Below, in pieces: positions 27,395 to 37,192 of a stretch of 64,000 nt of DNA. The DNA comes from JAAYEL01 sp964344625 (GTDB lineage Bacteria > Bacillota > Clostridia > Tissierellales > Peptoniphilaceae). Position numbers and translations under genes: made by a program. Every line of letters begins with the position of its first letter. Position 1 is the stretch's first letter. Location: contig CAYFNZ010000001.1 of the NCBI GenBank assembly GCA_964344625.1, positions 23,464-87,463 on the forward strand. The letters run 5' to 3'. The notes beneath the pieces were generated by a model that had not been told where the DNA came from, did no database searches, and saw nothing but the letters and a program-made list of their open reading frames with translations.

Positions 27395-27419
27395 CCAGGT
27401 AATGCCTGGGTAGACTAGG
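27385..27419 (+). terminator. Strong hairpin overlapping the ricT stop codon
   Basis: CCTAGTCTA-G-CCAGG pairs with CCTGG-G-TAGACTAGG around a 5-nt loop. It has no T run, so it may stabilise the mRNA 3' end or act as a weak attenuator between ricT and the ferredoxin gene. Confidence 0.5.
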
Positions 27420-27549
27420 CTAACTAAATATTTAACATTGTTAATAAATTTTTTAAAATCCCGTAAATAGACCTTATATAAAAGTTATAAAATTTAAAAA
27501 TTCTAATAATGTGTTACAATATAAATATAAAGAAATAAGGAGGTAAATT

Positions 27550-27717
27550 ATGGCATACGTAATTAAAGATAGCTGTATAGCATGTGGAACTTGCTTACCT
27601 GAATGTCCAGTTGAAGCTATTTCTGAAGGAGATATCTATGTAATAGATCCTGATACTTGCATCGATTGTGGTACATGTGCAGCAGTTTGTCCTACAGAAT
27701 CAATTGATCCAGAATAA
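27550..27717 (+). CDS. 2[4Fe-4S] ferredoxin
   Basis: Small cytoplasmic electron carrier of the clostridial type. The 55 residues carry two CxxCxxCxxxCP motifs, Cys 9/12/15/19 and Cys 37/40/43/47, enough for two [4Fe-4S] clusters. AGGAGG is ideally placed. Upstream AT-rich DNA has a plausible -10 TACAAT (27515-27520) but a poor -35. Followed by its own terminator, so likely a highly expressed monocistronic gene serving fermentation. It sits where Bacillus-type genomes have yabA. Confidence 0.95.
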   Translation: MAYVIKDSCIACGTCLPECPVEAISEGDIYVIDPDTCIDCGTCAAVCPTESIDPE

Positions 27718-27731
27718 GAACATTACATAAG

Positions 27732-27760
27732 AAGGAGCCTTGAAGGCTCCTTATTTTTTT
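27732..27760 (+). terminator. Rho-independent terminator of the ferredoxin gene
   Basis: AAGGAGCC/GGCTCCTT stem with a 5-nt loop, then A and T7. Confidence 0.92.
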
Positions 27761-27811
27761 GCCTTCTTTATTTGATATAATAAGAGAGAATAAATTTTTA
27801 GGAGTAGATAT

Positions 27812-28618
27812 ATGATTTATATTATAGGAACACCTATAGGAAATCTTAGAGATATAAGTTTAAGGGCCCTGGATGCCTTGAGAGAATCGGATATAATTTG
27901 TTGTGAGGATACTAGAAATACTAGTGTCTTATTAAACCACTATGACATAAAAAAAAGGCTGGTTTCATTTCATGAACACAATGAACAGATGAGGTCTCAA
28001 GAGGTTATTGAGTGGGCTAGACAGGGGAAAATCATCAGCCTTGTATCAGATGCGGGTATGCCAGGTATTTCTGATCCGGGTTCTAAGTTGATTCCTCTTT
28101 TGGTTGAAGAGTGCATAGAATACACTGTGATACCGGGACCGTCAGCCTTTACCACTGCCTTGGTATATTCGGGCTTTAATAGTGAGTCTTTTAAGTTTAT
28201 GGGCTTTTTATCTACCAAGAATAAGGAGAGAAAAATCCAATTAGACAAGATTAAAAATGAGAAAGATACTATTATTTTGTATGAAGCCCCTCATAAGTTG
28301 GATAAGACTATGGAAGATTTGATTGAGATAATACCAGATAGGAAGATTTCCATAGTTAGGGAGCTTACCAAGATATATGAAGAGCATGTAGACTTTACCA
28401 TCAAGGATTATAAAAATCAGGACTTTGTAAAAAAGGGCGAGATGGTTTTGGTTATAGATAAGGATTCTAGCCAAGAAGTTCTAGATGAAGATGAGATAGA
28501 AAAGATTCTATTAGACCTTATAGATAAGGGGTATAGAAAGAGTCAAGCGGCCGCCATAGTGGCTAAAGATTACGGTTTAAAGAAAAATTGGGTATATGAT
28601 ATAACAAAAAGAATATAG
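27812..28618 (+). CDS. rsmI: 16S rRNA (cytidine1402-2'-O)-methyltransferase
   Basis: SAM-dependent methyltransferase of the tetrapyrrole-methylase fold that modifies C1402 in the 30S decoding site. IIGTPIGNLRDISLRALDAL at the N-terminus, DIICCEDTRNTSVLLNHY (~28-45), SLVSDAGMPGISDPGSKL (~72-89) and VIPGPSAFTTALVYSG are hallmark motifs. The C-terminal ~45 residues form the small RsmI helix domain (KSQAAAIVAKDYGL). 268 residues. Start by TTAGGAG; TATAAT at 27776-27781 may be its -10. Confidence 0.95.
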   Translation: MIYIIGTPIGNLRDISLRALDALRESDIICCEDTRNTSVLLNHYDIKKRLVSFHEHNEQMRSQEVIEWARQGKIISLVSDAGMPGISDPGSKLIPLLVEECIEYTVIPGPSAFTTALVYSGFNSESFKFMGFLSTKNKERKIQLDKIKNEKDTIILYEAPHKLDKTMEDLIEIIPDRKISIVRELTKIYEEHVDFTIKDYKNQDFVKKGEMVLVIDKDSSQEVLDEDEIEKILLDLIDKGYRKSQAAAIVAKDYGLKKNWVYDITKRI

Positions 28619-28693
28619 GTATAAAAAGATTAAATTAGATTTTTTTGTTATAATATAATAAGTAAATTAAATTTAAAATATAAAGGATGAATT

Positions 28694-30040
28694 ATGAAAT
28701 ATTTTGGAACTGACGGATTCAGAGGTAGGGCTAATGAAGATTTAAATGTTATTCACGCATTTAAAATCGGCAGGTTTTTAGGTAATTATTTTACTCAAGG
28801 ACCTGACAAAAGAGCCAAGATAGTTATAGGTAAGGATACGAGAAGGTCAAGCTATATGTTTGAAAATGCCTTATCTGCAGGTATTACTTCAAGTGGTGGA
28901 GATGCCTACCTACTTCATGTAACTACAACTCCTTCCGTATCATATATAGTCAGAACAGAAGATTTTGACTGCGGTATCATGATTTCCGCAAGCCATAACC
29001 CTTATTATGACAACGGAATTAAGTTGATTAATAGTGATGGATATAAGATGGAAGAAAGCTTATTAGAAGAGCTTGAAGCCTATATAGATGAAAAAGAAGA
29101 CCCTATACCATTTGCCAAGGATGTAAACATAGGAAGAACAGTTGACTATATCCTGGGAAGAAATAGGTATATTGCCTACCTTTCAACCCTGGTAAGAAAG
29201 TCATTTAAGGGGTATAAGGTCCTAATAGATGCTTCAAATGGGTCAGCATTTTCCATAGCGAAAAATGTTTATGACATACTTGGGGCTGATGTAACCTTAA
29301 TCAATGACAAACCAGATGGATACAATATAAACTTAAATGCTGGATCTACGCACATTGAAAAACTAGTTGAAAAGATGAAGGAAGGGGACTATGATATCGG
29401 TTTTGCCTATGACGGGGATGCTGATAGGTGCCTATGCGTAGACGAAAAGGGGAATGTAGTTGATGGGGATGGCATAATTTTTGCCCTTGCTAAAAACTAC
29501 AAAGAAGCTGGCATGCTTCTTGATAACACTGTTGTAGTTACTGTTATGAGCAACTTGGGCTTATTTAAGGCCTTAGAAAAAGAGGGAATCAAGGCTGTGA
29601 TTACACCGGTAGGAGACAAGTTTGTTTCTGAAGAAATCCAAAAAAATGGGTATTCTATAGGTGGTGAACAATCAGGCCATATCATAATTTCAAAGTTTGC
29701 TAATACCGGGGATGGGGTTTTAACTTCATTGAAGGTGCTAGAAGCCATGATAGAAACAAAGACACCTCTTTCCCTATTAACCAAGGGCTTTAAGGTATAT
29801 CCTCAACTATTAAAAAACGTTGTAGTTAAGGACAAGGCTGTTGTTTTAGACGACCAAGATATAAATGCTGAAATCGACAAGGTAACTGAAGAATTAGGGG
29901 ACTTGGGCAGGATTCTAGTAAGACCTTCCGGCACAGAGCCTAAGATAAGAGTTATGGTTGAAGCGACAAGCGATGATCTATGTGAAGAATACGTAAATAG
30001 GGTAGTAGATTTAATTAAAGAAAAGGGATATGCAATATAA
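28694..30040 (+). CDS. glmM: Phosphoglucosamine mutase
   Basis: Converts GlcN-6-P to GlcN-1-P for UDP-GlcNAc and peptidoglycan. KYFGTDGFRGRANEDL at the start, the phosphoserine loop ISASHNPYYDNGIKL (~residues 97-111), the metal loop YDGDADRCL (~239-247), sugar loop GGEQSGHI and phosphate loop RPSGTEPKIRVM near the C-terminus. 448 residues. Preceded by an AT-rich stretch with TATAATATAAT (promoter likely) and AAAGGATG. Its end overlaps cca by 11 bases. Confidence 0.96.
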   Translation: MKYFGTDGFRGRANEDLNVIHAFKIGRFLGNYFTQGPDKRAKIVIGKDTRRSSYMFENALSAGITSSGGDAYLLHVTTTPSVSYIVRTEDFDCGIMISASHNPYYDNGIKLINSDGYKMEESLLEELEAYIDEKEDPIPFAKDVNIGRTVDYILGRNRYIAYLSTLVRKSFKGYKVLIDASNGSAFSIAKNVYDILGADVTLINDKPDGYNINLNAGSTHIEKLVEKMKEGDYDIGFAYDGDADRCLCVDEKGNVVDGDGIIFALAKNYKEAGMLLDNTVVVTVMSNLGLFKALEKEGIKAVITPVGDKFVSEEIQKNGYSIGGEQSGHIIISKFANTGDGVLTSLKVLEAMIETKTPLSLLTKGFKVYPQLLKNVVVKDKAVVLDDQDINAEIDKVTEELGDLGRILVRPSGTEPKIRVMVEATSDDLCEEYVNRVVDLIKEKGYAI

Positions 30041-31412
30041 GTTTGATTTGGACAAGGGATCCGAATTAATAATAAAAAGACTAAATGACAGGTCATATAA
30101 AGCCTATGCAGTTGGCGGTTTTGTAAGGGATAGTCTTTTGAAGGTGAAGACCTCGGACATAGACATAACTACAGATGCCAGACCGCAAGAAGTCATGGAT
30201 ATATTTGCTGATTACAAATTGGTCGACATCGGGATTAAGTACGGAACCGTTGCCATCATCATAGATGCTTGCTCTTATGAAGTAACTACCTTTAGGTCAG
30301 ATGGACTTTACTCCGATGGCAGAAGGCCTGACGAGGTTACTTTCTCTAAGGACTTAAGAGAGGACTTATCTAGGAGGGACTTTACGGTCAATGCCATGGC
30401 ATACAACCCCAATGAAGGTCTCATAGACTTTTTCGGCGGCCAAGATGACTTGAGAAAAGGACAGATTAAAACCGTTGGAGATCCCAATAAGAGATTTGAA
30501 GAAGACTATCTCAGGATGCTAAGGGCCATAAGGTTTGCCTGCAAATTGGATATGGACCTAGATGGAGCCTTAGTTGAGGCTATAAAGATAAGGGCAGAAA
30601 ACATAGTAAAGGTATCTTTTGAGAGAATAGGTCAAGAATTTAGTAAAATATTGATGACAGATAAGCCGGTTAAGGGCATTAATTTGCTATATGAGACAGG
30701 TTTACTAAAATATATTATAGAAGACCTTTATAAGACTAAGGGTTTTGACCAAGAGACCATCCATCATCAATATGACTTATTCGATCATAGTATGAGTGTT
30801 TTAAGTTTTGTGCCTAAGGATTTGGAGCTGAGGTTAGCGGCTATATTTCATGACCTTGGCAAGCTTTATACTAAATTTATAGGCCAAGATGGCCAGGCTC
30901 ATTTCTACGGTCATGACAAGCAGTCAGCTTCCTTGGCTATGGACTATTTAAGAAGGCTAAAATTCGACAATAAGACCATAGACAATGTGGTTCACTTGAT
31001 ATCAAGGCACATGGAGTCTATGAATGTATATACCGAAAAGAGCGTTAAGAGGCTGATTAGAAAAATTGGCACAGATAATTGTAGAAAACTCTTTTATTTG
31101 CAAAAGGCGGATATTCTATCAACTAATAATCCTCAATTTGTAGATAATATTGAAAATGCTTTTGAAATCTTGGATAAGATTTTAAGAGATGATGAAGTCG
31201 TTTTTAGGAAGCAATTGGCCATTGACGGCAATGACATCATTGACCTTGGCTTTGAAGAAGGAAGGATTGTCGGACAAATTTTGGAAGAAATAACGGATTT
31301 AGTTGCTGATAAGAAGATAGCAAATGAAAAAGAGGCGATAGAAAAATATATTGCAGATAGGAGTTACAAAGATGGACAGACTAATAATATCAGATACATG
31401 TTTGGAGCTTAA
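30030..31412 (+). CDS. cca: CCA tRNA nucleotidyltransferase
   Basis: Adds or repairs the 3' CCA of tRNAs. Class II nucleotidyltransferase head: AYAVGGFVRDSLL (~residues 25-37), the metal DxD in SDIDITTDA (~43-51), and RRDFTVNAMAYNP (~112-124). The neck LRMLRAIRFACKL follows. A C-terminal HD-type region has LAAIFHDLGKLY (~270-281) and HDKQSASLAMDYLRRLKFD, so it may carry phosphohydrolase activity. 460 residues. The start lies inside the glmM end, implying coupling. Confidence 0.92.
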   Translation: MQYKFDLDKGSELIIKRLNDRSYKAYAVGGFVRDSLLKVKTSDIDITTDARPQEVMDIFADYKLVDIGIKYGTVAIIIDACSYEVTTFRSDGLYSDGRRPDEVTFSKDLREDLSRRDFTVNAMAYNPNEGLIDFFGGQDDLRKGQIKTVGDPNKRFEEDYLRMLRAIRFACKLDMDLDGALVEAIKIRAENIVKVSFERIGQEFSKILMTDKPVKGINLLYETGLLKYIIEDLYKTKGFDQETIHHQYDLFDHSMSVLSFVPKDLELRLAAIFHDLGKLYTKFIGQDGQAHFYGHDKQSASLAMDYLRRLKFDNKTIDNVVHLISRHMESMNVYTEKSVKRLIRKIGTDNCRKLFYLQKADILSTNNPQFVDNIENAFEILDKILRDDEVVFRKQLAIDGNDIIDLGFEEGRIVGQILEEITDLVADKKIANEKEAIEKYIADRSYKDGQTNNIRYMFGA

Positions 31413-32202
31413 TGAAGAGCTAGAAAAAAAATTAAATATAAAATTAGTTCCCTTCCATTTAGATTTGGGAGATAAGACCTATGTAGATGAGAATTTAGAT
31501 ATAAGAAGTTTTATAAATGACATGCATGCCTATGCTGGTACTGCAAAATCAGCAGCCCCATCACCACAGGCATTTTACGAAAAGATGATAGGAGCAGATG
31601 AAGTTTTTATAATAACTATTTCATCAAAGCTTTCAACTGTTTATAACAGTGCAACCATAGCTAGGGACATGTTTTTAGATGAGTTTCCTGACAAAAAGGT
31701 CCACGTATTTGATTCTAAGTCAGCTGTAACAGGTCAAACCCTTATAGCTATAAAGATTCAAGAGATGATAGACCAAGACAAAAGCTTTGAAGATATTGTA
31801 GAAAGTGTTGAAGACTTCATTGGTCAGATGCAGACTTATTTTATACTAGAAAACCTTGATAACCTTATAAAAAATGGAAGGATGTCTAGGCTTGCAGGTA
31901 GGATTGCTTCTGCCTTGTCTATTAATCCTGTATGTAAGGGAAATGACGGTACAATCGAAGTAGTAAATAAGGCAAGGGGGATGAAGGCTGGCATAAACCG
32001 CCTAATAGATGAAATGCTTAAAGGCATAGATGATACAAGCTCAAGGACCCTGGTTATCAGCCACGTTCTTAAGCCTGAAAGAGCTGAAGAAATCAAGCAA
32101 AAGGCCCTTGAAAGAGCGACTTTTAAGGATGTGCAAATCGTTGGGGCCAAGGGACTTACTTCAGTTTATGCTAACGAAGGCGGGATTGTAGTAGCCCTAT
32201 AG
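31372..32202 (+). CDS. DegV-family fatty acid-binding protein
   Basis: Predicted to bind a fatty acid and present it to a FakA-type kinase (FakB role), or an uncharacterised DegV homologue. LIISDTCLELNEELEKKLNI at the N-terminus, ISSKLSTVYNSATIARDMF (~80-98), VFDSKSAVTGQTLIAIKI, DNLIKNGRMSRLAGRIASAL and the VKGLTSVYANEGGIVVAL-like end are typical. The ATG at 31372 follows TAGGAG and gives 276 residues; a TTG 7 codons earlier precedes that site. It overlaps the end of cca by 41 bases. No fakA in the window. Confidence 0.88.
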   Translation: MDRLIISDTCLELNEELEKKLNIKLVPFHLDLGDKTYVDENLDIRSFINDMHAYAGTAKSAAPSPQAFYEKMIGADEVFIITISSKLSTVYNSATIARDMFLDEFPDKKVHVFDSKSAVTGQTLIAIKIQEMIDQDKSFEDIVESVEDFIGQMQTYFILENLDNLIKNGRMSRLAGRIASALSINPVCKGNDGTIEVVNKARGMKAGINRLIDEMLKGIDDTSSRTLVISHVLKPERAEEIKQKALERATFKDVQIVGAKGLTSVYANEGGIVVAL

Positions 32203-32204
32203 AT

Positions 32205-33830
32205 ATGAATTTAATAAAAAGGACAATTAAAAAACATTTATTACTGATACTATTTCTCTCCTTTGTTTTTGTAGTGGCCATCTTACCTAAAAAAGCAGGC
32301 AAGGCTTCAGATGATAAAGAGGCTATCAGGATAGAGAATCCTAGGCAGGTGGGAGAGGATAAAAATATATTAAAGGTCTCTGTAGACCAGGCTTACACAT
32401 CTTTAAATCCCTTTTATGAAGCTAGCAAGGAACCCTCTTTGGTTACAAAGCTCCTTCATAGGTCCTTGATGAAAAAAGGAAGGGATGGAAGGCTGGAATC
32501 AGATCTTATTGAAAGCTACTGGTTGAAAAATGACGGCAAGGACCTTCATATCCTATTAAAAAAAGGTCAGAAGTTTAATGATGGTAGCGACATAAGCAGC
32601 CAAGATATTATAAACAATATAAAATTACTTTCTGATCCCTCATACAATGGGGTTAAGTCCTATTATGTAGAGGGAATCAAGGGGTATTTTCAATATAAGA
32701 AGAGGGGGGACCAGGAAGCCCTAAAGATAATCCAGGAAAATGACTACTACATGGTTGTGCAATTTTCAAATGCATCAAAGGATAACCTAAACCTCCTTAC
32801 CATGCCCATAGTTCCAATAGCGGATGAGGAAATGGAATATGGGGACTTGTCTAGGATAAGTCAGAAAAAAATCCTGTCAGGAGCTGGAAATTATGAAGTT
32901 ACAGACCGTGATGATTCCTGGATCCTTCTAAAGAGGGCATCAGATGACAAGGATATAATTGAAAAGATTTTTATAGGCTTTCACCCCTACTATGAAGCCA
33001 GGATGCTTTATCAAAGGGGGAGCATAGACATAATCTACAAGTACCAGGAAGACCAGGTAAGCAGGGATGATTTTAAGGAGAATGAAAAAGACTTCACCTA
33101 CTTTATTGCAAATCAAGCCCCAAATTATATCAAGCTAGCTTTTAACTTAAGAGATGGTTTTTTTGCAGAAGACAATATGAGACTGGCCCTTAAAAACTCC
33201 ATAGATTTTAGTAAGGTATTGAACCTTAAAGAAGATGAAAAGATTTCAAGTCCTATCTACAAGAATATGGCTTATTATGAAGACCCAAGTCAAGACAATG
33301 ACCTGAGCTTGAAAGACCTTGCTTCAAAACTTGAAGATAAGAATGTAAGTTTGGCGATTTATGAGAATTTATCAGATATTATCGAAAGGGAAGAAGATTT
33401 AGTAAAGGCCTTTAAGGACCAGGGCCTAAATCTTAAAATAAGCCATATCGATGAAGATGAGTACTACCAGGTGATATCAGAGACCAACCCTTACGACATG
33501 TTAATCAGGCAGGACCAACTCTTTACAATACCAACGATTGAGAACCAAGAAATTTACAATGTTTGGGGAGATGTTTCAGACATGGACCTAAATGACACCT
33601 ATAATTTCAGGGTGCTAGAAATGATTCAGGGTATCTTCGGTTATGATAACTACGAGTTCGCCCTAGAAAAGTGGCAAAATTGGTATCATAAAAGGCTTCC
33701 ATATATGGCAATCAAGGGACAGAGTCAGATTTCAGTTATAAATACTAGGATAAAGGGCCTATATATGAATGAATTTGTGGGCCTAGAGAACGAAGACAAC
33801 TTGCGATTAATAAATAATTTGTTAAAATAA
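32205..33830 (+). CDS. Orphan family 5 (oligopeptide/nickel-type) solute-binding protein, membrane-anchored
   Basis: Looks like the extracellular binding component of an ABC importer: KVSVDQAYTSLNPFYEA, LLHRSLMKKGRDGRLESDL, an HILLKKGQKFNDGSDISSQD stretch (~residues 120-139) and MRLALKNSIDFSKVL (~325-339) are SBP_bac_5 patterns. Instead of a lipobox, an uncleaved-looking hydrophobic helix (KKHLLLILFLSFVFVVAILP, ~10-29) follows a Lys-rich start, so it is probably tethered as a signal anchor. 541 residues. Begins 2 bases after the DegV stop, with no permease or ATPase genes beside it. Ligand unknown; may serve a transporter encoded elsewhere. Confidence 0.75.
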   Translation: MNLIKRTIKKHLLLILFLSFVFVVAILPKKAGKASDDKEAIRIENPRQVGEDKNILKVSVDQAYTSLNPFYEASKEPSLVTKLLHRSLMKKGRDGRLESDLIESYWLKNDGKDLHILLKKGQKFNDGSDISSQDIINNIKLLSDPSYNGVKSYYVEGIKGYFQYKKRGDQEALKIIQENDYYMVVQFSNASKDNLNLLTMPIVPIADEEMEYGDLSRISQKKILSGAGNYEVTDRDDSWILLKRASDDKDIIEKIFIGFHPYYEARMLYQRGSIDIIYKYQEDQVSRDDFKENEKDFTYFIANQAPNYIKLAFNLRDGFFAEDNMRLALKNSIDFSKVLNLKEDEKISSPIYKNMAYYEDPSQDNDLSLKDLASKLEDKNVSLAIYENLSDIIEREEDLVKAFKDQGLNLKISHIDEDEYYQVISETNPYDMLIRQDQLFTIPTIENQEIYNVWGDVSDMDLNDTYNFRVLEMIQGIFGYDNYEFALEKWQNWYHKRLPYMAIKGQSQISVINTRIKGLYMNEFVGLENEDNLRLINNLLK

Positions 33831-33846
33831 TTAAATATGTTATAAT
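33819..33846 (+). promoter_or_regulatory. Predicted promoter of tig
   Basis: TTGTTA (33819-33824), 16-base spacer, TATAAT (33841-33846). The -35 overlaps the end of the upstream gene. Confidence 0.7.
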
Positions 33847-33881
33847 AAATAAGTTAATTACACACTTTTATAGGAGGAGAA

Positions 33882-35219
33882 ATGAGTATAAAATTAGTAT
33901 CTCATGAAGATAACAAGGCAATTTTTAATGCAGATGTAACAAGAGAAGACTTTAACAAGGCTGTTAAGGACGTATATTTAAAAAATAGAAAGAGCTTTAA
34001 CATCCCAGGATTCAGAAAAGGCAAGGCTCCAAGACAAATAATTGAAGCTAACTACGGCAAAGAAGTATTCTATGGGGAAGCTTTAGATAAGTTAATGCAA
34101 GAAGCCTACATAAAGGCTATTGAAGAATTAAAGCTTGAACCTATCGATACTCCACAAGCTGATGTAGATGGTTTAGAAGGCGATGGAGACTTAGTATTGA
34201 AGTTTGAAGTAGAAACTAAGCCTGTACCAGAAATTGGCGATTATTCAAAAATCGAAGTAGTTAAAGACGAAATTCAATTAGATGAAGCTAGAGTAGATGA
34301 ATACATCGAAAATGAAAGAGAAAAGAACAAGATAATCAGAAATATCGAAGATAGGGAAGTTCAAGATGGCGACCTAGTTAACATAGACTTCGAAGGTTTC
34401 AAAGATGGCGTAAGCTTTGAAGGTGGAAAGGCTGAAGAATACGACCTAAAGATAGGTTCAAAATCATTTATCCCAGGCTTTGAAGACCAAATAATTGGCA
34501 AAAAGCTTAATGAAGAATTTGATGTTAATGTAACTTTCCCAGAAGACTACCATGTTGAAGACCTAAAGGGGGCTCCAGTAGTATTCAAGGTAAAAGTTAA
34601 TGCCATTAAGGAAGAAATCCTTCCAGAATTAGATGATGAATTCGCTATGGATATATCTGAATTCGATACTATAGAAGAATACAAGAATGATGTAAGAGCA
34701 AAGCTTCAAGAAGATGTTGACAAGCAAAATAAGCTTAAATTAGAAAACAGCGTAATTGAAAAGCTTATAGAAGAAAATGACATCAAGGCTCCTAAGTCTA
34801 TGGTAGAAGCTAGAATAGACGAAGAAGTTCATAACTATGGTCACAACCTAGAATCAATGGGCTTTACTCTAGAAAGCTTTATGGAAGCAACTCATGCTAC
34901 AGAACAAGACATCAGGGACCAATTTAGGGACCAAGCTGAAAAGAATGTTCAAGCACAATTGCTATTGGATGCAATCCTATTAAAAGAAGATATCGAAGTT
35001 TCTGAACAAGAACTAGAAGACGAATATATGGACATTGTTAAACAATATGGTCAAGAAGAAAACGAAGAATTTATGAAGACTGTAAAATCAACACTTTCAG
35101 AAGATTATATGAAAGAAATGATTAGCAAGAGAAAACTTGTTGATAAGCTAGTTGCTAATGCTGTTTTTGTAGAAGCTAAAGAGGAAGAAAAAGAAGATTC
35201 ACAAGAAAAAGAAGACTAG
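33882..35219 (+). CDS. tig: Trigger factor
   Basis: Ribosome-bound chaperone and prolyl isomerase that meets nascent chains. The ribosome-docking tip reads NIPGFRKGKAPRQIIEANYG (~residues 39-58). The FKBP-like PPIase domain (~155-240) includes GDLVNIDFEGFKDG and IGSKSFIPGFEDQIIG, and the C-terminal helical arms run to residue 445, ending in an acidic Lys/Glu tail. AGGAGG ribosome site. Heads a classic tig-clpP-clpX-lon-engB block; a 30-base gap separates it from clpP. Confidence 0.96.
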   Translation: MSIKLVSHEDNKAIFNADVTREDFNKAVKDVYLKNRKSFNIPGFRKGKAPRQIIEANYGKEVFYGEALDKLMQEAYIKAIEELKLEPIDTPQADVDGLEGDGDLVLKFEVETKPVPEIGDYSKIEVVKDEIQLDEARVDEYIENEREKNKIIRNIEDREVQDGDLVNIDFEGFKDGVSFEGGKAEEYDLKIGSKSFIPGFEDQIIGKKLNEEFDVNVTFPEDYHVEDLKGAPVVFKVKVNAIKEEILPELDDEFAMDISEFDTIEEYKNDVRAKLQEDVDKQNKLKLENSVIEKLIEENDIKAPKSMVEARIDEEVHNYGHNLESMGFTLESFMEATHATEQDIRDQFRDQAEKNVQAQLLLDAILLKEDIEVSEQELEDEYMDIVKQYGQEENEEFMKTVKSTLSEDYMKEMISKRKLVDKLVANAVFVEAKEEEKEDSQEKED

Positions 35220-35249
35220 TGGAACCAAGTGTTCTAGAGGAGGGTAATT

Positions 35250-35840
35250 ATGCCATTAGTGCCAACAGTAATAGAAACAACAAATAGGGGCGAAAGAGCC
35301 TATGATATTTATTCTAGATTACTAAATGATAGAATCATATTTGTGTCTGGAGAAATCGAAGACCATATGGCCAACCTTATAGTAGCTCAATTACTATATT
35401 TAGAAAGTCAAGATCCAAATAAGGACATTCAATTATATATTAATTCACCTGGTGGATCTGTAACTGCAGGACTTGCTATCTATGATACTATGCAGTATAT
35501 CAAGCCGGATGTATCAACTATTTGTGTTGGTATGGCTGCATCAATGGGAGCATTCTTACTTTCTAGTGGTACCAAGGGAAAGAGATATGCCCTTCCTAAT
35601 GCAGAAATCATGATTCACCAACCATCTGGTGGTAGCCAAGGTCAAGCATCAGACATGCTTATAGCTGCAGAGCACATATTAAAAATTAGAAAGAAATTAA
35701 ATAAAATATTAGCCGACAATACAGGTCAAGAAATTGAAGTTATAGAAAAAGATACCGACAGGGATAATTGGCTAGATGCTCATGAAGCTAAGGCATATGG
35801 CCTAGTAGATGACGTTTTTGAAGGTGTAAAGGAGAACTAA
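35250..35840 (+). CDS. clpP: ATP-dependent Clp protease proteolytic subunit
   Basis: Barrel-forming serine peptidase used by ClpX and other Clp ATPases. Catalytic Ser in [14 protein letters not shown] (~residue 97), His in [12 protein letters not shown] (~122), and Asp in [15 protein letters not shown] (~171). [19 protein letters not shown] near the N-terminus and [11 protein letters not shown] are also diagnostic. 196 residues. Ribosome site GAGGAGGG. Stop and clpX start overlap in TAATG, so the two are translationally coupled. No CtsR box was seen upstream. Confidence 0.97.
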   Translation: MPLVPTVIETTNRGERAYDIYSRLLNDRIIFVSGEIEDHMANLIVAQLLYLESQDPNKDIQLYINSPGGSVTAGLAIYDTMQYIKPDVSTICVGMAASMGAFLLSSGTKGKRYALPNAEIMIHQPSGGSQGQASDMLIAAEHILKIRKKLNKILADNTGQEIEVIEKDTDRDNWLDAHEAKAYGLVDDVFEGVKEN

Positions 35841-37069
35841 TGTCAAAATATAGTGAAGATGGCATAAAATGTTCTTTTTGTGGCAGGAGACAAGACGAGG
35901 TTAAAAAGCTGATAGCTGGACCAAATCACGTCTATATATGCAACGAATGCGTAGAGCTTTGCGATTCTATAATCGAGGAAGAGGAATTTCTTCTTTATGA
36001 CGAAAAGGAAGAAAAAGACCTTCCTAAGCCAAAGGAGATAAAAAGCTTTCTTGATGACTTTGTAATCAAACAAGACAGGGCCAAAAAGATCCTATCAGTT
36101 GCAGTCTACAACCACTACAAGAGGATAAAAGCTTCAAACTCAGGGGATGTTGAAATTCAAAAATCAAATATATGTCTTATCGGGCCAACAGGCTCCGGTA
36201 AGACGCTTTTAGCTCAATCCTTGGCAAAGACCCTAGACGTTCCATTCGCTATAGCGGATGCGACATCTTTGACAGAAGCTGGATATGTAGGTGAAGATGT
36301 AGAAAATATTATTCTTAAATTGCTTCAAGCTGCCAACTACGATGTAGAGAAGGCTGAAAGAGGCATTATCTATATAGATGAAATAGACAAGATTACAAGA
36401 AAGTCTGAAAACCCATCTATAACCAGAGATGTTAGTGGCGAAGGTGTTCAACAATCCTTATTAAAACTAATTGAAGGTACAATTGCCAACGTCCCTCCAC
36501 AAGGGGGAAGAAAACACCCAAACCAAGAATATATCAGGGTAGATACTAGCAACATCTTATTTATAGTTGGGGGTGCCTTTGATGGCATAGAAAGAATAAT
36601 AGATAAGAGACTTGACAATAAGTCTATAGGCTTCGGGGCCAACATTCAGGAGAATAAGGACTTTGACCTAAGCGAAAAGCTTAAGGAGATAAATCCTGAA
36701 GACCTAATGAAATACGGCTTAATCCCAGAATTTATAGGTCGTGTTCCTATAATTGTGACCCTTGAAGAATTAAATGAAGAAGCCTTAAAAACTATTCTTA
36801 CTCAACCTAAGAATGCCCTAGTTAAGCAATATACTGAATTGTTTAAGCTAGATGGCGTTGACCTGGTTTTTGAAGATGAAGCCATATCTGAAATTGCAAA
36901 GCAGGCAATATCAAGAAAGACTGGTGCCAGGGGCCTAAGGTCCATCATGGAAGAAATCTTACTTGATGTTATGTTTGAAATACCATCAAATGACGATATA
37001 GGTCAATGCGTAGTTGAAAAAGAATGCGTTAGTGAAGGTAAAAAGCCAAAAATTGTATTAAAGAAATAA
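35840..37069 (+). CDS. clpX: ATP-dependent Clp protease ATP-binding subunit ClpX
   Basis: AAA+ unfoldase feeding ClpP. N-terminal C4 zinc domain (CSFCGR and CNECVEL, ~residues 11-40). Walker [13 protein letters not shown] (~116-127), pore loop AGYVGEDVE (~148-156), Walker [11 protein letters not shown] (~180-189), and sensor 2 [13 protein letters not shown]. An IGFGANI segment (~264-270) is the ClpP-docking IGF loop. 409 residues. Confidence 0.97.
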   Translation: MSKYSEDGIKCSFCGRRQDEVKKLIAGPNHVYICNECVELCDSIIEEEEFLLYDEKEEKDLPKPKEIKSFLDDFVIKQDRAKKILSVAVYNHYKRIKASNSGDVEIQKSNICLIGPTGSGKTLLAQSLAKTLDVPFAIADATSLTEAGYVGEDVENIILKLLQAANYDVEKAERGIIYIDEIDKITRKSENPSITRDVSGEGVQQSLLKLIEGTIANVPPQGGRKHPNQEYIRVDTSNILFIVGGAFDGIERIIDKRLDNKSIGFGANIQENKDFDLSEKLKEINPEDLMKYGLIPEFIGRVPIIVTLEELNEEALKTILTQPKNALVKQYTELFKLDGVDLVFEDEAISEIAKQAISRKTGARGLRSIMEEILLDVMFEIPSNDDIGQCVVEKECVSEGKKPKIVLKK

Positions 37070-37094
37070 AAATTGGGAATATACTAATATATGG

Positions 37095-37126
37095 ATACGG
37101 AGATTTGATAAATTTCCGTATTTTTT
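37095..37126 (+). terminator. Rho-independent terminator between clpX and lon
   Basis: ATACGGA (37095-37101) pairs with TCCGTAT (37115-37121), followed by a T6 run. Confidence 0.85.
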
Positions 37127-37142
37127 AGTAAATCAATTATGA

Positions 37143-37148
37143 TATAAT
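37143..37148 (+). promoter_or_regulatory. Likely -10 element of lon
   Basis: TATAAT at 37143-37148, 44 bases before the lon start; the -35 position falls in the T run of the upstream terminator and is a poor match. Confidence 0.5.
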
Positions 37149-37192
37149 AACAAAAATAAAAAGATTTTTATAAAAAGGAGAAAGGAGGCTGT

